From positions 3,472,001 through 3,536,000 of the forward strand of contig OZ244914.1 of NCBI GenBank assembly GCA_965221795.1: a DNA stretch of 64,000 nucleotides. Reading direction: 5' to 3'. The translations under genes and the position numbers were made by a program. Below are positions 47,755 to 57,058 of the stretch, in pieces; the first letter of the stretch is position 1; each line of letters opens with the position of its first letter. This DNA is from VYFG01 sp965221795 (lineage in GTDB: Bacteria; Pseudomonadota; Gammaproteobacteria; Arenicellales; Poriferihabitantaceae). Below the pieces are notes generated by a model that saw only the letters and a program-made list of their open reading frames with translations, did not search any database and was not told the origin of the DNA.

Positions 47755-48140
47755 GCTTCTATCCTATACGATGTCGAACCGGGTTTTCAAGGTCCCGTTT
47801 CACCCGGCCTGCGCTGAAACTTCGCCCGCATCGCTATGAACGCTCGGTCGTTTTCGTCAGGTTCGTTCTCGTCCAGAAGCAGTCGATCCAGCTCGCCATC
47901 TCTCGGACCAGTTCACCGATCCGATCTTTCCGGCGGTCAGGTATCCGGCTCTTGAACTGCCGAGTCCGGCTCCTGACTTCGACGGTTGAGGCCTCTTTTC
48001 AAGTGAACCATCATCCTGCGCCATAACCACGGGCAAACCAAAAAAGGAGAGTAAATAACCAATAGACCGGATTCCGGTCTGGCATCAATATCCGGGATCG
48101 GCCGAAGGCCCCGCCCACTTCACAGCGGCGGTAGCAGTTG

Positions 48141-48551
48141 CTAACTCGTGACAGCGGGGGCGCTTGAAAACCGGATGACAAAACCAAGAATGACAATCGC
48201 CGCCACCCACAATCCGATCTGCCAGCGCAGATTGTCTTTGTCGCGCCGATGGCTTTCGGCATCGCGCTCGGCATCCCGCTTGACCATGTCGGCATCCCGC
48301 TTGGCCATGTCGGCATCGCGTTCGGCATCCCGCTTGGCCATGTCGGTTCTCAGCCGCTCGAACGTCGCATTCATGCGCTCAAGTGCCGATCCCGTTTCCC
48401 CGGCCAGCCGGGCGATGTCGGTCTTGTATTCCTGTTGTTTCGTATTCATCCGCTCCTCCAGCACAGTGATCTCTTTCGCTCGTACCTGATTCTGTTCCTG
48501 CAGTTGTCGGACCTGCTTTTCCAGTTCCTGTCCAGTATTTTCTGCCACCAT
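48141..48551 (-). CDS. coiled-coil protein with C-terminal membrane helix, copy 2 (expanded linker)
   Basis: 136 residues, nearly identical to copy 1. The linker is expanded by 18 residues made of KRDAERDADMA and KRDADMV units, encoded by near-perfect repeats at about 48265-48345. Insertion lengths are multiples of three, so the frame is kept. The tail anchor and the first 70 residues are the same as in copy 1. Confidence 0.6.
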   Translation of the reverse strand: MVAENTGQELEKQVRQLQEQNQVRAKEITVLEERMNTKQQEYKTDIARLAGETGSALERMNATFERLRTDMAKRDAERDADMAKRDADMVKRDAERDAESHRRDKDNLRWQIGLWVAAIVILGFVIRFSSAPAVTS

Positions 48552-48821
48552 GCTTCTATCCTATACGATGTCGAACCGGGTTTTCAAGGTCCCGTTTCAC
48601 CCGGCCTGCGCTGAACCTTCGCCCGCATCGCTATGAACGCTCGGTCGTCTTCGCCAGGTTCGTTCTCGTCCAGAAGCAGTCGATCCAGCTCGCCATCTCT
48701 CGGATCAGTTCGCCGACCCGATCCTTCCGGCGGTCAGGTATCCGGCTCTTGAACTGCCGAGTCCGGCTCTCTCTTTCGATTAAGGATAGGGGAGATTATT
48801 ATGGATAAATTATGTGTTGGG

Positions 48822-49628
48822 TCAACATGCAGTGTGATCATTTTGTGCGAGAGCAAACTGAAGAAACGCGGATGTGATGTGAAGGAACTGGTTCGGCTTT
48901 TCAATATGTAACCAGTGACTTGCATCCGGAATGGGTTGGAATTCGGCATTCGGGAAATATCGTATGGCAGCAATCCGACCTGACTCGTCCATGTAGGTTG
49001 AGTTGGTGCCGTAGATAAATAGGGTACGAACCGGGACAGTCGTATCGAATTGCCAATCCAGCAGGGCGGGCAGATTGCATTTGATTGCCGGTAAATTGAT
49101 TCGCCACTGATAGCCGTCCGTCTTTCGGATCAGGTTCTGCAGCAAAAAATGGCGAACGCCCGCATGATCGATATCATGCGACAATTGTTGTTCTGCATCG
49201 GCTCTGCGGGTGATAGAACCGAGATCAACCCTTTCCATGGCCGTGATAAAATGGTCATGGTCATGAAAGTATGGGATGGGTGCGATATCTGCAACGATCA
49301 GGGCTTGGATCGGGAATAATTGTTCTTGGGCAATCGCCATGGCTACTTTTCCTCCCATACTATGCCCCAACAAGATTGGATGTGCGAGGCGATTTTGTTG
49401 CATGGTGTCGACCACATCCTGTGCCAATGCCCGGTAGTCCATGGTGTCTGACCAGGGTGAATTGCCGTGATTTCTCAGATCCATGCATGTCACCGAATAA
49501 TCTGCTGCCAGGGCCTGGGCAATACGCCGCCAATTGGTGGACGAACCAAATAGTCCGTGCAGGATTACCAATGATGGGCTTTCCGTTTTCTCTTCATGAG
49601 TAGAGTGCAGGTACATGGGGAAGGGCAT
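48822..49628 (-). CDS. alpha/beta hydrolase, YbfF-type esterase
   Basis: 268 residues: VILHGLFGSSTNWRRIAQAL, VTCMDLRNHGNSPWSD, the nucleophile elbow LLGHSMGGKVAMAIA, VADIAPIPY, an acid region around FIYGTNSTYMDE, and a late histidine in IPDASHWLHIEKPNQF. These match the YbfF acyl-CoA/ester hydrolase group. It is divergent from phoB. The start could be the ATG at 49628 or four codons later. Confidence 0.85.
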   Translation of the reverse strand: MPFPMYLHSTHEEKTESPSLVILHGLFGSSTNWRRIAQALAADYSVTCMDLRNHGNSPWSDTMDYRALAQDVVDTMQQNRLAHPILLGHSMGGKVAMAIAQEQLFPIQALIVADIAPIPYFHDHDHFITAMERVDLGSITRRADAEQQLSHDIDHAGVRHFLLQNLIRKTDGYQWRINLPAIKCNLPALLDWQFDTTVPVRTLFIYGTNSTYMDESGRIAAIRYFPNAEFQPIPDASHWLHIEKPNQFLHITSAFLQFALAQNDHTAC

Positions 49629-49729
49629 ACCTCTTGGGACCGGGACATTGTATCCTATATGGAATCAGCCATTTACCTGACGGTCACAAAAGGATCCGAC
49701 AGGGCAAATGACAGCAGTCTTGATGAGAA

Positions 49730-49748
49730 CTTGTCATACGGATGTAAC
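49730..49748 (+). promoter_or_regulatory. possible PHO box before phoB
   Basis: CTTGTCATACGGATGTAAC resembles two PhoB half-sites (CTGTCAT-type) separated by four bases, 23 bp before the phoB ATG. It suggests autoregulation. Confidence 0.5.
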
Positions 49749-49771
49749 AATACCGAAGTTCAATATACGAT

Positions 49772-50461
49772 ATGAAGAAAGATATCGTCCTGATTGTTGA
49801 AGATGATAGTGCCCTGAACGAAATGTTACGTTTCGTATTGGACCGTAATGGCTGTAAGGTCATGCAGGCCAAGGACACTCTCTCTGCCGATGAATGCATA
49901 TCAGGGCAGTTTCCCGATTTGGTGATCCTCGACTGGATGTTGCCCGGATGCAGTGGAATTGACTATGCCAGGAAGCTCAAGTCACACCCACTGACTTCGG
50001 ATATTCCCATTATCATGGTCACCGCTCGGGGTGAGGAAGAAGACAAGATCAAGGGGCTGGACTGCGGTGCGGATGATTACATCACCAAACCATTTTCGAA
50101 TAATGAATTGATGGCAAGAATTCGTGCCGCTATTCGGCGCAGTAAACCGCAAAACTCAGGCGAAATCGTCAGCTTCGACAACATTCGGATCGACCCGGAT
50201 AGCCATACCCTGCACATTAATGGGCAGTTGGTGAATATCGGCACCAAGGAATTTCTGTTGTTGTATCTCTTTTTGCGGAAGCCTGGTCGGGTATACAACC
50301 GAGTAAAACTTCTCGACCAGGTTTGGGGAAAAGACTGTTATATCGACGAACGCACCGTGGATGTCTATATCCGTCGGCTACGTACCGTGCTGGTAAAGTA
50401 TGATCACTCTAATTTGATTGAGACGGTCCGGGGTGTGGGTTATCGGGCATCAACGAATTAA
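49772..50461 (+). CDS. phoB: phosphate response regulator PhoB
   Basis: 229 residues. The receiver domain has VEDDSALN acidic residues, the phospho-acceptor in LVILDWMLPGCSG and the lysine in DDYITKPFSN. The C-terminal winged helix shows ITKPFSNNELMARIRA, TKEFLLLYLFL, RVYNRVKLLDQVWG and ERTVDVYIRRLR. It activates the pho regulon when phosphorylated by PhoR. phoR follows 39 bp downstream. Confidence 0.94.
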   Translation: MKKDIVLIVEDDSALNEMLRFVLDRNGCKVMQAKDTLSADECISGQFPDLVILDWMLPGCSGIDYARKLKSHPLTSDIPIIMVTARGEEEDKIKGLDCGADDYITKPFSNNELMARIRAAIRRSKPQNSGEIVSFDNIRIDPDSHTLHINGQLVNIGTKEFLLLYLFLRKPGRVYNRVKLLDQVWGKDCYIDERTVDVYIRRLRTVLVKYDHSNLIETVRGVGYRASTN

Positions 50462-50500
50462 AATCAGCAAGTCGATTCGTTACTGATCAGTCAAGGTCAT

Positions 50501-51703
50501 TTGGACTTGGGATATTCTCTTTATAGCTTCCTGGTATTGCCGGCAGCATTGGCTGCGGTGTTTCTTGTCATTTGGGCTCGAAAAAAAACGTCGACAAACC
50601 ACTTCCCATCTCATGCGGCAGGTCGAGGGTCTGATCTGGCCGCAGGAGAGGACAGCGATGTCTCGAGCTTGAAAAGCAGTCTGTCCGCTTCTCCGGATGC
50701 AGTGATGCTAACCGGAGAGCAGTGGCAACTTCGATGGGCCAATGAGATTGCCTGCCAATGGTTCGGCCTTAGTGCAAACCGTGACCTGGAACAGCCACTT
50801 ACTCAAATCCTTCCTATTTCCGGCTTTGCGGAGTTCCTCAGACAACAGGATTTTGGGCAGTCTTTTGAATGTATGGCACCAGCAGAAGAGGGCATTCGCC
50901 TCGGAATTCGGGTGATGCCATATCGTAACGGGCAATATCTTATGCAAGGCAGGGACATCACCAAGGTATACCAGTTGGAGAAAGTGCGACGGGATTTTGT
51001 GTCAAATGCCTCTCATGAATTACGGACACCACTCAGCATCTTGTACGGTTATCTCGAAATGATGCGGGATGAACCCGATGATGTGATCAGTTCACAATGG
51101 AAAGCAGCCGTCCAACAAATGTATGAACAGACATCTCGTATCAAGCAAATTATTGATGACATGATGGTGCTATCGCGATTGGAGGAAGTCGATACTCCAT
51201 TGGAGCAGCAGTTTATCCCTATGGGGCCGATTATGTATAGTGCCTGTCAGGATGCAGAAGCCCTGGCATCTCAGAAGAAGCAGGTCGTCATTTGCAAAAT
51301 TGATGAAAACTATTCCTTGTTTTGTAACTTTAATGAAATACAAAGCCTGCTCGACAATCTGATCTCGAACGCTGTCCGGTATACCGATGAAGGGGGGCAA
51401 GTAACGATTCAATGGCAAGTTACCCTTATGGGAGGAAAACTGATGGTTGAGGATACCGGGATAGGAATCCAAGAAGAGGAGATTCCGCGAATTACGGAAC
51501 GTTTCTACCGAATCGATTCCGCCCGTTCGCGCACGGTGGGTGGGACTGGACTCGGTCTTGCGATTGTGAATCATATCGTCAACCGACACAGTGCCGAGCT
51601 GTCGGTCTGCAGCAAGGTCGGGGAGGGCAGTGTCTTCACCGTTTCCTTTCCTAAAGAGTCTATTCGTGCAGACCACAAGCAAGTCGATCTGTTGCTGCAC
51701 TGA
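50501..51703 (+). CDS. phoR: phosphate sensor histidine kinase PhoR
   Basis: 400 residues with a likely TTG start at 50501. AAGG stands 5-6 bases upstream and no ATG occurs between the phoB stop and this point. A membrane helix (FLVLPAALAAVFLVIWA) is followed by a PAS domain, the H-box FVSNASHELRTPLSILYGYL, the N-box NLISNAVRYTDEGG, VEDTGIGIQEEEI and GGTGLGLAIVNHIV. It senses phosphate through PhoU and the Pst transporter rather than by a large periplasmic domain. Confidence 0.93.
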   Translation: MDLGYSLYSFLVLPAALAAVFLVIWARKKTSTNHFPSHAAGRGSDLAAGEDSDVSSLKSSLSASPDAVMLTGEQWQLRWANEIACQWFGLSANRDLEQPLTQILPISGFAEFLRQQDFGQSFECMAPAEEGIRLGIRVMPYRNGQYLMQGRDITKVYQLEKVRRDFVSNASHELRTPLSILYGYLEMMRDEPDDVISSQWKAAVQQMYEQTSRIKQIIDDMMVLSRLEEVDTPLEQQFIPMGPIMYSACQDAEALASQKKQVVICKIDENYSLFCNFNEIQSLLDNLISNAVRYTDEGGQVTIQWQVTLMGGKLMVEDTGIGIQEEEIPRITERFYRIDSARSRTVGGTGLGLAIVNHIVNRHSAELSVCSKVGEGSVFTVSFPKESIRADHKQVDLLLH

Positions 51704-51732
51704 ATCGCCATGATTTGACCTTCGGCGCCGCC

Positions 51733-51752
51733 CTGTCATCAACTTGTCATAA
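51733..51752 (+). promoter_or_regulatory. PHO box and -10 region before pstS
   Basis: CTGTCATCAACTTGTCAT contains two direct half-sites with four bases between them and closely matches the PhoB consensus. A TATACT hexamer at 51761 is spaced like the -10 box of a PhoB-activated promoter, where the PHO box replaces the -35 box. Confidence 0.8.
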
Positions 51753-51888
51753 TCCGTTTCTATACTTGGGAATGTTGCGAGAAAGTCCGCCCCCGGAGGT
51801 GATGTTTTTCGGGGGAGTGGTATCGATATGTCGGACTTTTTCCGTCTCTACTGGTCTTTTTTCAATCTTCACTTAGGGGAGCATCCCA

Positions 51889-52926
51889 ATGCATAAAAGC
51901 ATTTCTTTGTTAGTGGCAACAGGCCTACTGATGACCACAGTTGCCGCCCAAGCTCGTGACAATATTATGATCGTGGGCTCGTCGACTGTGTATCCATTCG
52001 CGACAGTGGTTGCCGAGAACTTCGGTAAAACCAGTGGATTCAAGACGCCAATTATCGAGTCCACTGGATCCGGTGGTGGGATGAAGCTGTTTTGCACCGG
52101 AGTGGGTCTTGAACACCCTGACATCACCAATGCGTCTCGCCGTATCAAGAAATCCGAGTTCGAAAAGTGCCAGGCGAATGGGGTCAAGGATATTATTGAG
52201 GTGAAAGTCGGGTATGATGGTATTGTTCTTGGCAGTTCCAAAAAAGCCGAGCGCTTGAGTCTGACCCGTCGTGACCTTTTCCTGGCCTTGGCCAAGGACA
52301 TTCCCAACCCCGATGGAAGCGAAACATTGGTACCGAACCCAAACCAAACCTGGGCGGATGTGAACGCCGACCTGCCTGCCATCAAAATCGAAGTTCTCGG
52401 GCCTCCCCCCACTTCTGGAACTCGTGATGCATTCGCTGAACTGGCTCTTGAAGGAGGCTGCAAATCATTTGACTGGCTGAAGGCCATGCGAAAAGCTAAT
52501 AAGAATGCCTATAAAGCGGCATGTCATACTGTTCGCGAGGACGGGGCCTATATTGAAGCCGGTGAGAATGACAACCTGATTATCCAGAAACTGCAGGAAA
52601 ACCCCCGCGCATTGGGGGTTTTCGGGTTTAGCTTTCTGGATCAGAATGCGGACGTGATCCAGGGTGCCACAATTGATGGAGTTGCTCCGGAATTTGAACT
52701 GATTGCGGATGGTTCCTACCCGGTCTCTCGTCCACTATACTTCTATGCGAAGACCGGTCACATTGGTGTTGTACCCGGCATTCAGGAGTTCATGGATGCA
52801 TTTACCGATGAAGCGGCTTTCGGCAGTGAAGGCTATCTGACAGATAAGGGCCTGATTCCGATGTCCATGGAAGAACGCAAGCAGTTCCGGAGTGCTGTGA
52901 TGGATCAAATGGCTTTGTCAATGTAA
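51889..52926 (+). CDS. pstS: phosphate ABC transporter substrate-binding protein PstS
   Basis: 345 residues: a signal peptide (ISLLVATGLLMTTVAAQA), then IMIVGSSTVYPFATVVAENF and ESTGSGGGMKLFCTGVG, the phosphate-binding loops. PPPTSGTRDAFAELALEGG and ENPRALGVFGFSFLDQN follow. It binds orthophosphate in the periplasm for PstCAB. GGGGAG upstream of the ATG serves as ribosome-binding site. Confidence 0.94.
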   Translation: MHKSISLLVATGLLMTTVAAQARDNIMIVGSSTVYPFATVVAENFGKTSGFKTPIIESTGSGGGMKLFCTGVGLEHPDITNASRRIKKSEFEKCQANGVKDIIEVKVGYDGIVLGSSKKAERLSLTRRDLFLALAKDIPNPDGSETLVPNPNQTWADVNADLPAIKIEVLGPPPTSGTRDAFAELALEGGCKSFDWLKAMRKANKNAYKAACHTVREDGAYIEAGENDNLIIQKLQENPRALGVFGFSFLDQNADVIQGATIDGVAPEFELIADGSYPVSRPLYFYAKTGHIGVVPGIQEFMDAFTDEAAFGSEGYLTDKGLIPMSMEERKQFRSAVMDQMALSM

Positions 52927-52959
52927 CCGGATCTCAAAATATTTTTGTATCTGGCTTTG

Positions 52960-52993
52960 GGGGGTTGTCGGGTCGGTTGGACAACCCCCTTTT
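52960..52993 (+). terminator. hairpin terminator/attenuator between pstS and pstC
   Basis: GGGGGTTGTC, ten-base loop, GACAACCCCC, then TTTT. It would let pstS be made in excess over pstCAB, as is usual for binding proteins. It also argues that pstC starts at 53062 rather than at the earlier in-frame start at 52945. Confidence 0.8.
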
Positions 52994-53061
52994 CTGGTCC
53001 ATTCGCTTCTGGCGATCCTGAATTTCTGATCTCTCCAAATCGAGATGGCTTCTATCGGACA

Positions 53062-54066
53062 ATGAATATCCTGCCCCTGCTATTCGTGTTCTTCATTCTT
53101 GGACCAGTTTCCTTGATTTTGGCCTTGAATCTGTCCCGAAACAACAGGGTTCTGCGGAAGCAGGTGGAGAGACTGATCAAGGTCTTTTTGCTTACTTGTT
53201 CCTGCATCGCTATTTTTACGACCGTTGGGATCGTCTTGTCGGTCCTGTTCGAGTCCATCCGTTTTTTTCAGGCCGTTCCGATTACGGAATTCCTGTTCGG
53301 ATTGGAATGGTCTCCCCAGACCGCGATCCGTGCAGACCAAGTCGGCTCATCTGGATCCTTTGGGGCCGTACCCTTGTTCGCGGGGACCTTCCTGATCACA
53401 ATCGTTGCCATGGTAATTGCCGTTCCCCTGGGGTTGATGTCGGCGATTTATCTGTCGGAATATGCCAGTTCAACGGTTCGTACTTTTGCTAAGCCACTGC
53501 TGGAGATCCTGGCTGGTATCCCTACCGTGGTATACGGATTTTTCGCCGCTTTGACTGTCGCACCGATGATTCGGCGAACCGCCGAGTCTCTGGGGTTTGC
53601 GGTATCGAGTGAAAGTGCGTTGGCTGCCGGCGTGGTCATGGGCATCATGATCCTGCCTTTTGTTTCTTCCTTATCCGATGATGTGATCAATGCAGTGCCC
53701 CAAGCGATGCGCGACGGATCCTATGGCTTAGGGGCGACTCGTTCGGAAACCATTCGGAAAGTGATTTTGCCAGCCGCATTGCCAGGGATCGTTGGGAGTT
53801 TCTTGTTAGCAGTATCCCGCGCCATTGGTGAAACCATGATTGTTGTCATGGCCGCAGGATTGGCGGCCAACCTGACAGCCAATCCTTTCGAATCAGTAAC
53901 CACGGTCACGGTACAGATTGTCACATTGCTGATAGGAGATCAGGAATTTGACAGCCCCAAAACGCTCGCTGCATTCGCTCTGGGTTTGGTGCTGTTCGTA
54001 ATCACTTTATTACTGAATATTATTGCCTTGCATGTAGTGCGCAAATACAAGGAGCAATACGAATGA
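53062..54066 (+). CDS. pstC: phosphate ABC transporter permease PstC
   Basis: 334 residues from the ATG at 53062. Six or more membrane helices surround the permease loop ALGATRSETIRKVILPAALP. LLEILAGIPTVVYGFF and SRAIGETMIVVMAAG are typical PstC. It pairs with PstA to form the phosphate channel. The stop overlaps the pstA start (ATGA, 54063-54066). Confidence 0.93.
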   Translation: MNILPLLFVFFILGPVSLILALNLSRNNRVLRKQVERLIKVFLLTCSCIAIFTTVGIVLSVLFESIRFFQAVPITEFLFGLEWSPQTAIRADQVGSSGSFGAVPLFAGTFLITIVAMVIAVPLGLMSAIYLSEYASSTVRTFAKPLLEILAGIPTVVYGFFAALTVAPMIRRTAESLGFAVSSESALAAGVVMGIMILPFVSSLSDDVINAVPQAMRDGSYGLGATRSETIRKVILPAALPGIVGSFLLAVSRAIGETMIVVMAAGLAANLTANPFESVTTVTVQIVTLLIGDQEFDSPKTLAAFALGLVLFVITLLLNIIALHVVRKYKEQYE

Positions 54067-55334
54067 GCACTCAACGCGAGAGGGTCGAAGCAACGCTGGC
54101 CAAGCGCTACGCCCGGGAGGCTCGATTCCAGTGGTATGGTCGTCTGTCCATCCTGATCGGCGTACTGTTTCTCGGATTTTTGTTAGTGACCACCTTCGTG
54201 AATGGATACCGAGTCGTTACCCAAGCCTATATTCAGCTCAACGTGGATTTAACACCAGCACAATTCGGCGGTGAAATCACGCCCGAATCGATTGCCAACA
54301 CCAACTTCGACGGCATTATCAAAGCCAGCCTGCGCGCCGAATTCCCAGAAGTCACCGGACGGAAGGAAAAACGTACTCTCTATGGATTAATCAGCAATGG
54401 AGCACAATACGAACTGCGGGAAGTGTTGCTGGAGAATCCCCAAATGGCTGGCCATGTCACGCCGATTTGGCTATTGGCAGACGACGAGGTCGATGTCTTT
54501 ATGAAAGGCCGGATCGATCGCAATCTGCCAGAAGACAACCGACGGTTGAAAGACAATGCAATCGGCTGGATTGATCAGTGGGTAGGGCAGGGCCGAGTGG
54601 AGTTGCGTTTCAACAATCCGTTTTTCACCCATGGCGATTCTCGAGAACCGGAACAGGCGGGAATTTTTGGGGCCATTATGGGATCATTTTTCACCATTAT
54701 GGTCTGTATGTTGCTGGCATTTCCGGTCGGAGTAGCAGCTGCTATATACCTACAGGAATTTGCTCCCCAAAACCGGGTTACCGATTTGATCGAAGTCAAT
54801 ATCAATAACCTTGCCGCGGTCCCCTCGATCATTTTCGGATTGCTGGGCTTGGCCATTTTCCTGAATACATTTGGTTTGCCGAGGTCCGTACCACTGGTTG
54901 GCGGCATGGTGCTCTCATTGATGACCCTACCGACTATCATTATTTCCAGTCGCGCTGCCTTGGCGGCCGTACCACCGAGTATCCGGGAGGCGGCTTTGGG
55001 AATTGGCGCTTCTCCTATTCAGACTGTCCTGCACCATGTGCTTCCCCTGGCAATGCCGGGCATGCTAACGGGTTCCATCATTGGTCTTGCGCAGGCACTG
55101 GGTGAAACCGCTCCACTCCTGGTCATTGGAATGGTTGCGTTCATCGTCGATATTCCCGGCGGACCCATGGATCCGGGGACAGCATTGCCGGTACAAATTT
55201 ATCTATGGTCCGATAGTCCGGAAAGAGCCTTCGTGGAGCGAACGTCGGCGGCCATTCTGGTACTGCTGGGCTTCCTGATCGCATTGAATGGATTTATTGT
55301 CTTGTTACGGAGAAAGCTCGAACAACGCTGGTAA
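54063..55334 (+). CDS. pstA: phosphate ABC transporter permease PstA
   Basis: 423 residues. After the first membrane helix there is a large periplasmic insertion (about residues 50-190), the DUF3333-type region found in many proteobacterial PstA proteins. The permease domain follows, with NINNLAAVPSIIFGLLGLA, REAALGIGASPIQTVLHHVL and QALGETAPLLVIGM. Confidence 0.93.
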   Translation: MSTQRERVEATLAKRYAREARFQWYGRLSILIGVLFLGFLLVTTFVNGYRVVTQAYIQLNVDLTPAQFGGEITPESIANTNFDGIIKASLRAEFPEVTGRKEKRTLYGLISNGAQYELREVLLENPQMAGHVTPIWLLADDEVDVFMKGRIDRNLPEDNRRLKDNAIGWIDQWVGQGRVELRFNNPFFTHGDSREPEQAGIFGAIMGSFFTIMVCMLLAFPVGVAAAIYLQEFAPQNRVTDLIEVNINNLAAVPSIIFGLLGLAIFLNTFGLPRSVPLVGGMVLSLMTLPTIIISSRAALAAVPPSIREAALGIGASPIQTVLHHVLPLAMPGMLTGSIIGLAQALGETAPLLVIGMVAFIVDIPGGPMDPGTALPVQIYLWSDSPERAFVERTSAAILVLLGFLIALNGFIVLLRRKLEQRW

Positions 55335-55359
55335 TGCAAACTCTCATCACGTGGAATCC

Positions 55360-56211
55360 ATGAACCAAGAGGTAACAAGCGACGCATCCAAACTGTTAGA
55401 AAAAGACGTTGTAAGTAACCCTGACTTCGTCACAGTAGGTTATGCAACCGTTGATAATCCAACCATGACATGCCGGAACGTGGATGTCCATTACGGTGAT
55501 AAACAGGCCATTTTCAACGTTTCGGTGGACATCGGACGCAATGAAGTGATTGCCATGATCGGACCATCCGGTTGTGGGAAATCCACGTTTCTCCGATGCT
55601 TGAATCGAATGAACGACACGATTGATATTTGCCGTGTGAGTGGAAACATTGCACTGGAGGGGGAAGACATCTATGCACGCGCCATGGATGTCGTATTGCT
55701 GCGAGCCCGGGTTGGCATGGTATTCCAGAAACCCAATCCATTCCCCAAATCCGTATATGACAATGTAGCCTACGGAGTGAAATTACATGGCCTTGCAAGA
55801 ACGAAGTCAGAATTGGATCACGTCGTCGAAGAAAGCCTGAAAAGGGCGGGTCTCTGGAATGAAGTGAATGATCGGCTGGACAAACCGGGCACCGGGCTCT
55901 CCGGAGGGCAACAGCAGCGTTTGTGCATTGCACGGGCGATCGCGATCAGCCCCGAACTCATATTAATGGATGAACCATGTTCGGCCCTGGACCCGATTGC
56001 AACGGCAAAAATCGAAGATCTGATTGATGAGTTAAAACAACAGTATTCCATTGCCATTGTTACCCACTCCATGCAGCAGGCGGCGAGAGTTTCGCAGAGA
56101 ACCGCCTATTTCCACCTTGGTAAATTAGTTGAAGTCGGACCGACCAATGATATCTTTACCAAACCGGTACACGGTTTGACGGAAGGATATATTACGGGTC
56201 GTTTTGGCTGA
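55360..56211 (+). CDS. pstB: phosphate ABC transporter ATP-binding protein PstB
   Basis: 283 residues from the ATG at 55360. Walker A is MIGPSGCGKSTFLRCLNRMN, Q-loop GMVFQKPNPFPKSVYDNVAYG, signature TGLSGGQQQRLCIARAIA, Walker B ELILMDEPCSALDPIAT and switch IVTHSMQQA. An N-terminal tail of about 45 residues precedes the ABC core. It powers PstCA. Confidence 0.95.
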   Translation: MNQEVTSDASKLLEKDVVSNPDFVTVGYATVDNPTMTCRNVDVHYGDKQAIFNVSVDIGRNEVIAMIGPSGCGKSTFLRCLNRMNDTIDICRVSGNIALEGEDIYARAMDVVLLRARVGMVFQKPNPFPKSVYDNVAYGVKLHGLARTKSELDHVVEESLKRAGLWNEVNDRLDKPGTGLSGGQQQRLCIARAIAISPELILMDEPCSALDPIATAKIEDLIDELKQQYSIAIVTHSMQQAARVSQRTAYFHLGKLVEVGPTNDIFTKPVHGLTEGYITGRFG

Positions 56212-56241
56212 TGATATTGACGAATCCACCGAAATACGATC

Positions 56242-56967
56242 ATGACTACGATACAAGGCGAAGGGCATATCTTTACCCGTTTCGACGATGAAATGAAGCA
56301 ATTGCATCGCATCGTCGTGGAGATGGGTACGCTTGCTATCTCTCAGTTGCTGGATGCAGTCGATACCCTACGAACGGAAGATACCGAAGGGGCCTATGCC
56401 GTGATTAACAATGATTCCAAGCTGAACAGGCTGGATGTTGATGCGGATGACCAGATTATTACCATCATCGCCAAGCGTGCACCGGTTGCCAAGGACCTGC
56501 GTGAATTGATTGCGGTTGGTAAAATTGTCGGTGAGTTGGAACGAGCCGGCGATGAAGCACGTAAAATCGCAGGACTCACCATACGGTTTTATGAGGGCTC
56601 GCACCGTCCTCCGACGGATGACATCCTCCGCGATATCTACAGGTTAGCCGATTATGTATCTACAATGCTTGAGCAAAGCATGATCGTGTTTGATGATTTG
56701 GATCTCAACGGTGCCGTGGAAGTGCTCAATATGGGTCTTCGACTGGATGACCAACTACAGTCGATATTGAGACACTTAAGCACGTTTATCCTGGAAGATT
56801 CCCGAAACGTTGGCAATTTCGTAGATATTGTGCTCGGCATCCGAGCCTTGGAGCGATTCGGCGGCCACGCCAAGAATATTGCTGGTCATCTGGTATTTAT
56901 CAAACTCGGCGTGGATGTGCGTCATGCCGGTATCGATGCAATCATGAAGTCGATCCAGGAACTCTAA
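56242..56967 (+). CDS. phoU: phosphate signalling protein PhoU
   Basis: 241 residues, two three-helix bundles. FTRFDDEMKQLHRIVVEMG starts the first, with DADDQIITIIAKRAPVAKDL and ELERAGDEARKIAG as metal-binding helix; the second ends with ALERFGGHAKNIAGHLVF. It links PstB and PhoR, keeping PhoB off in phosphate excess. It follows pstB by 30 bp. Confidence 0.94.
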   Translation: MTTIQGEGHIFTRFDDEMKQLHRIVVEMGTLAISQLLDAVDTLRTEDTEGAYAVINNDSKLNRLDVDADDQIITIIAKRAPVAKDLRELIAVGKIVGELERAGDEARKIAGLTIRFYEGSHRPPTDDILRDIYRLADYVSTMLEQSMIVFDDLDLNGAVEVLNMGLRLDDQLQSILRHLSTFILEDSRNVGNFVDIVLGIRALERFGGHAKNIAGHLVFIKLGVDVRHAGIDAIMKSIQEL

Positions 56968-57058
56968 TCGAAAGGTCCTCCACAGCATTCTGCCCGAACT
57001 CCTGGGGAGTCCGGTTGTCTGATGGCACATTCCCATCGAATGGTCCCACTTTCTTTCC

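Larger units (their letters stand above)
47256..48769. repeat. tandem direct duplication of a roughly 0.72-0.77 kb unit
   Basis: Unit 1 (47256-47972) and unit 2 (48001-48769) begin with the same AAGTGAACCATCATCC and end with GAGTCCGGCTC. Each carries one coiled-coil membrane protein gene plus identical flanks. Unit 2 is longer mainly because of extra internal repeats in the coding region. Unit 1 starts at the acs stop codon. Confidence 0.9.

Noticed and set aside
52945..53061. Earlier in-frame start for pstC
   Set aside because: This stretch contains the pstS terminator hairpin and has no membrane-protein similarity.
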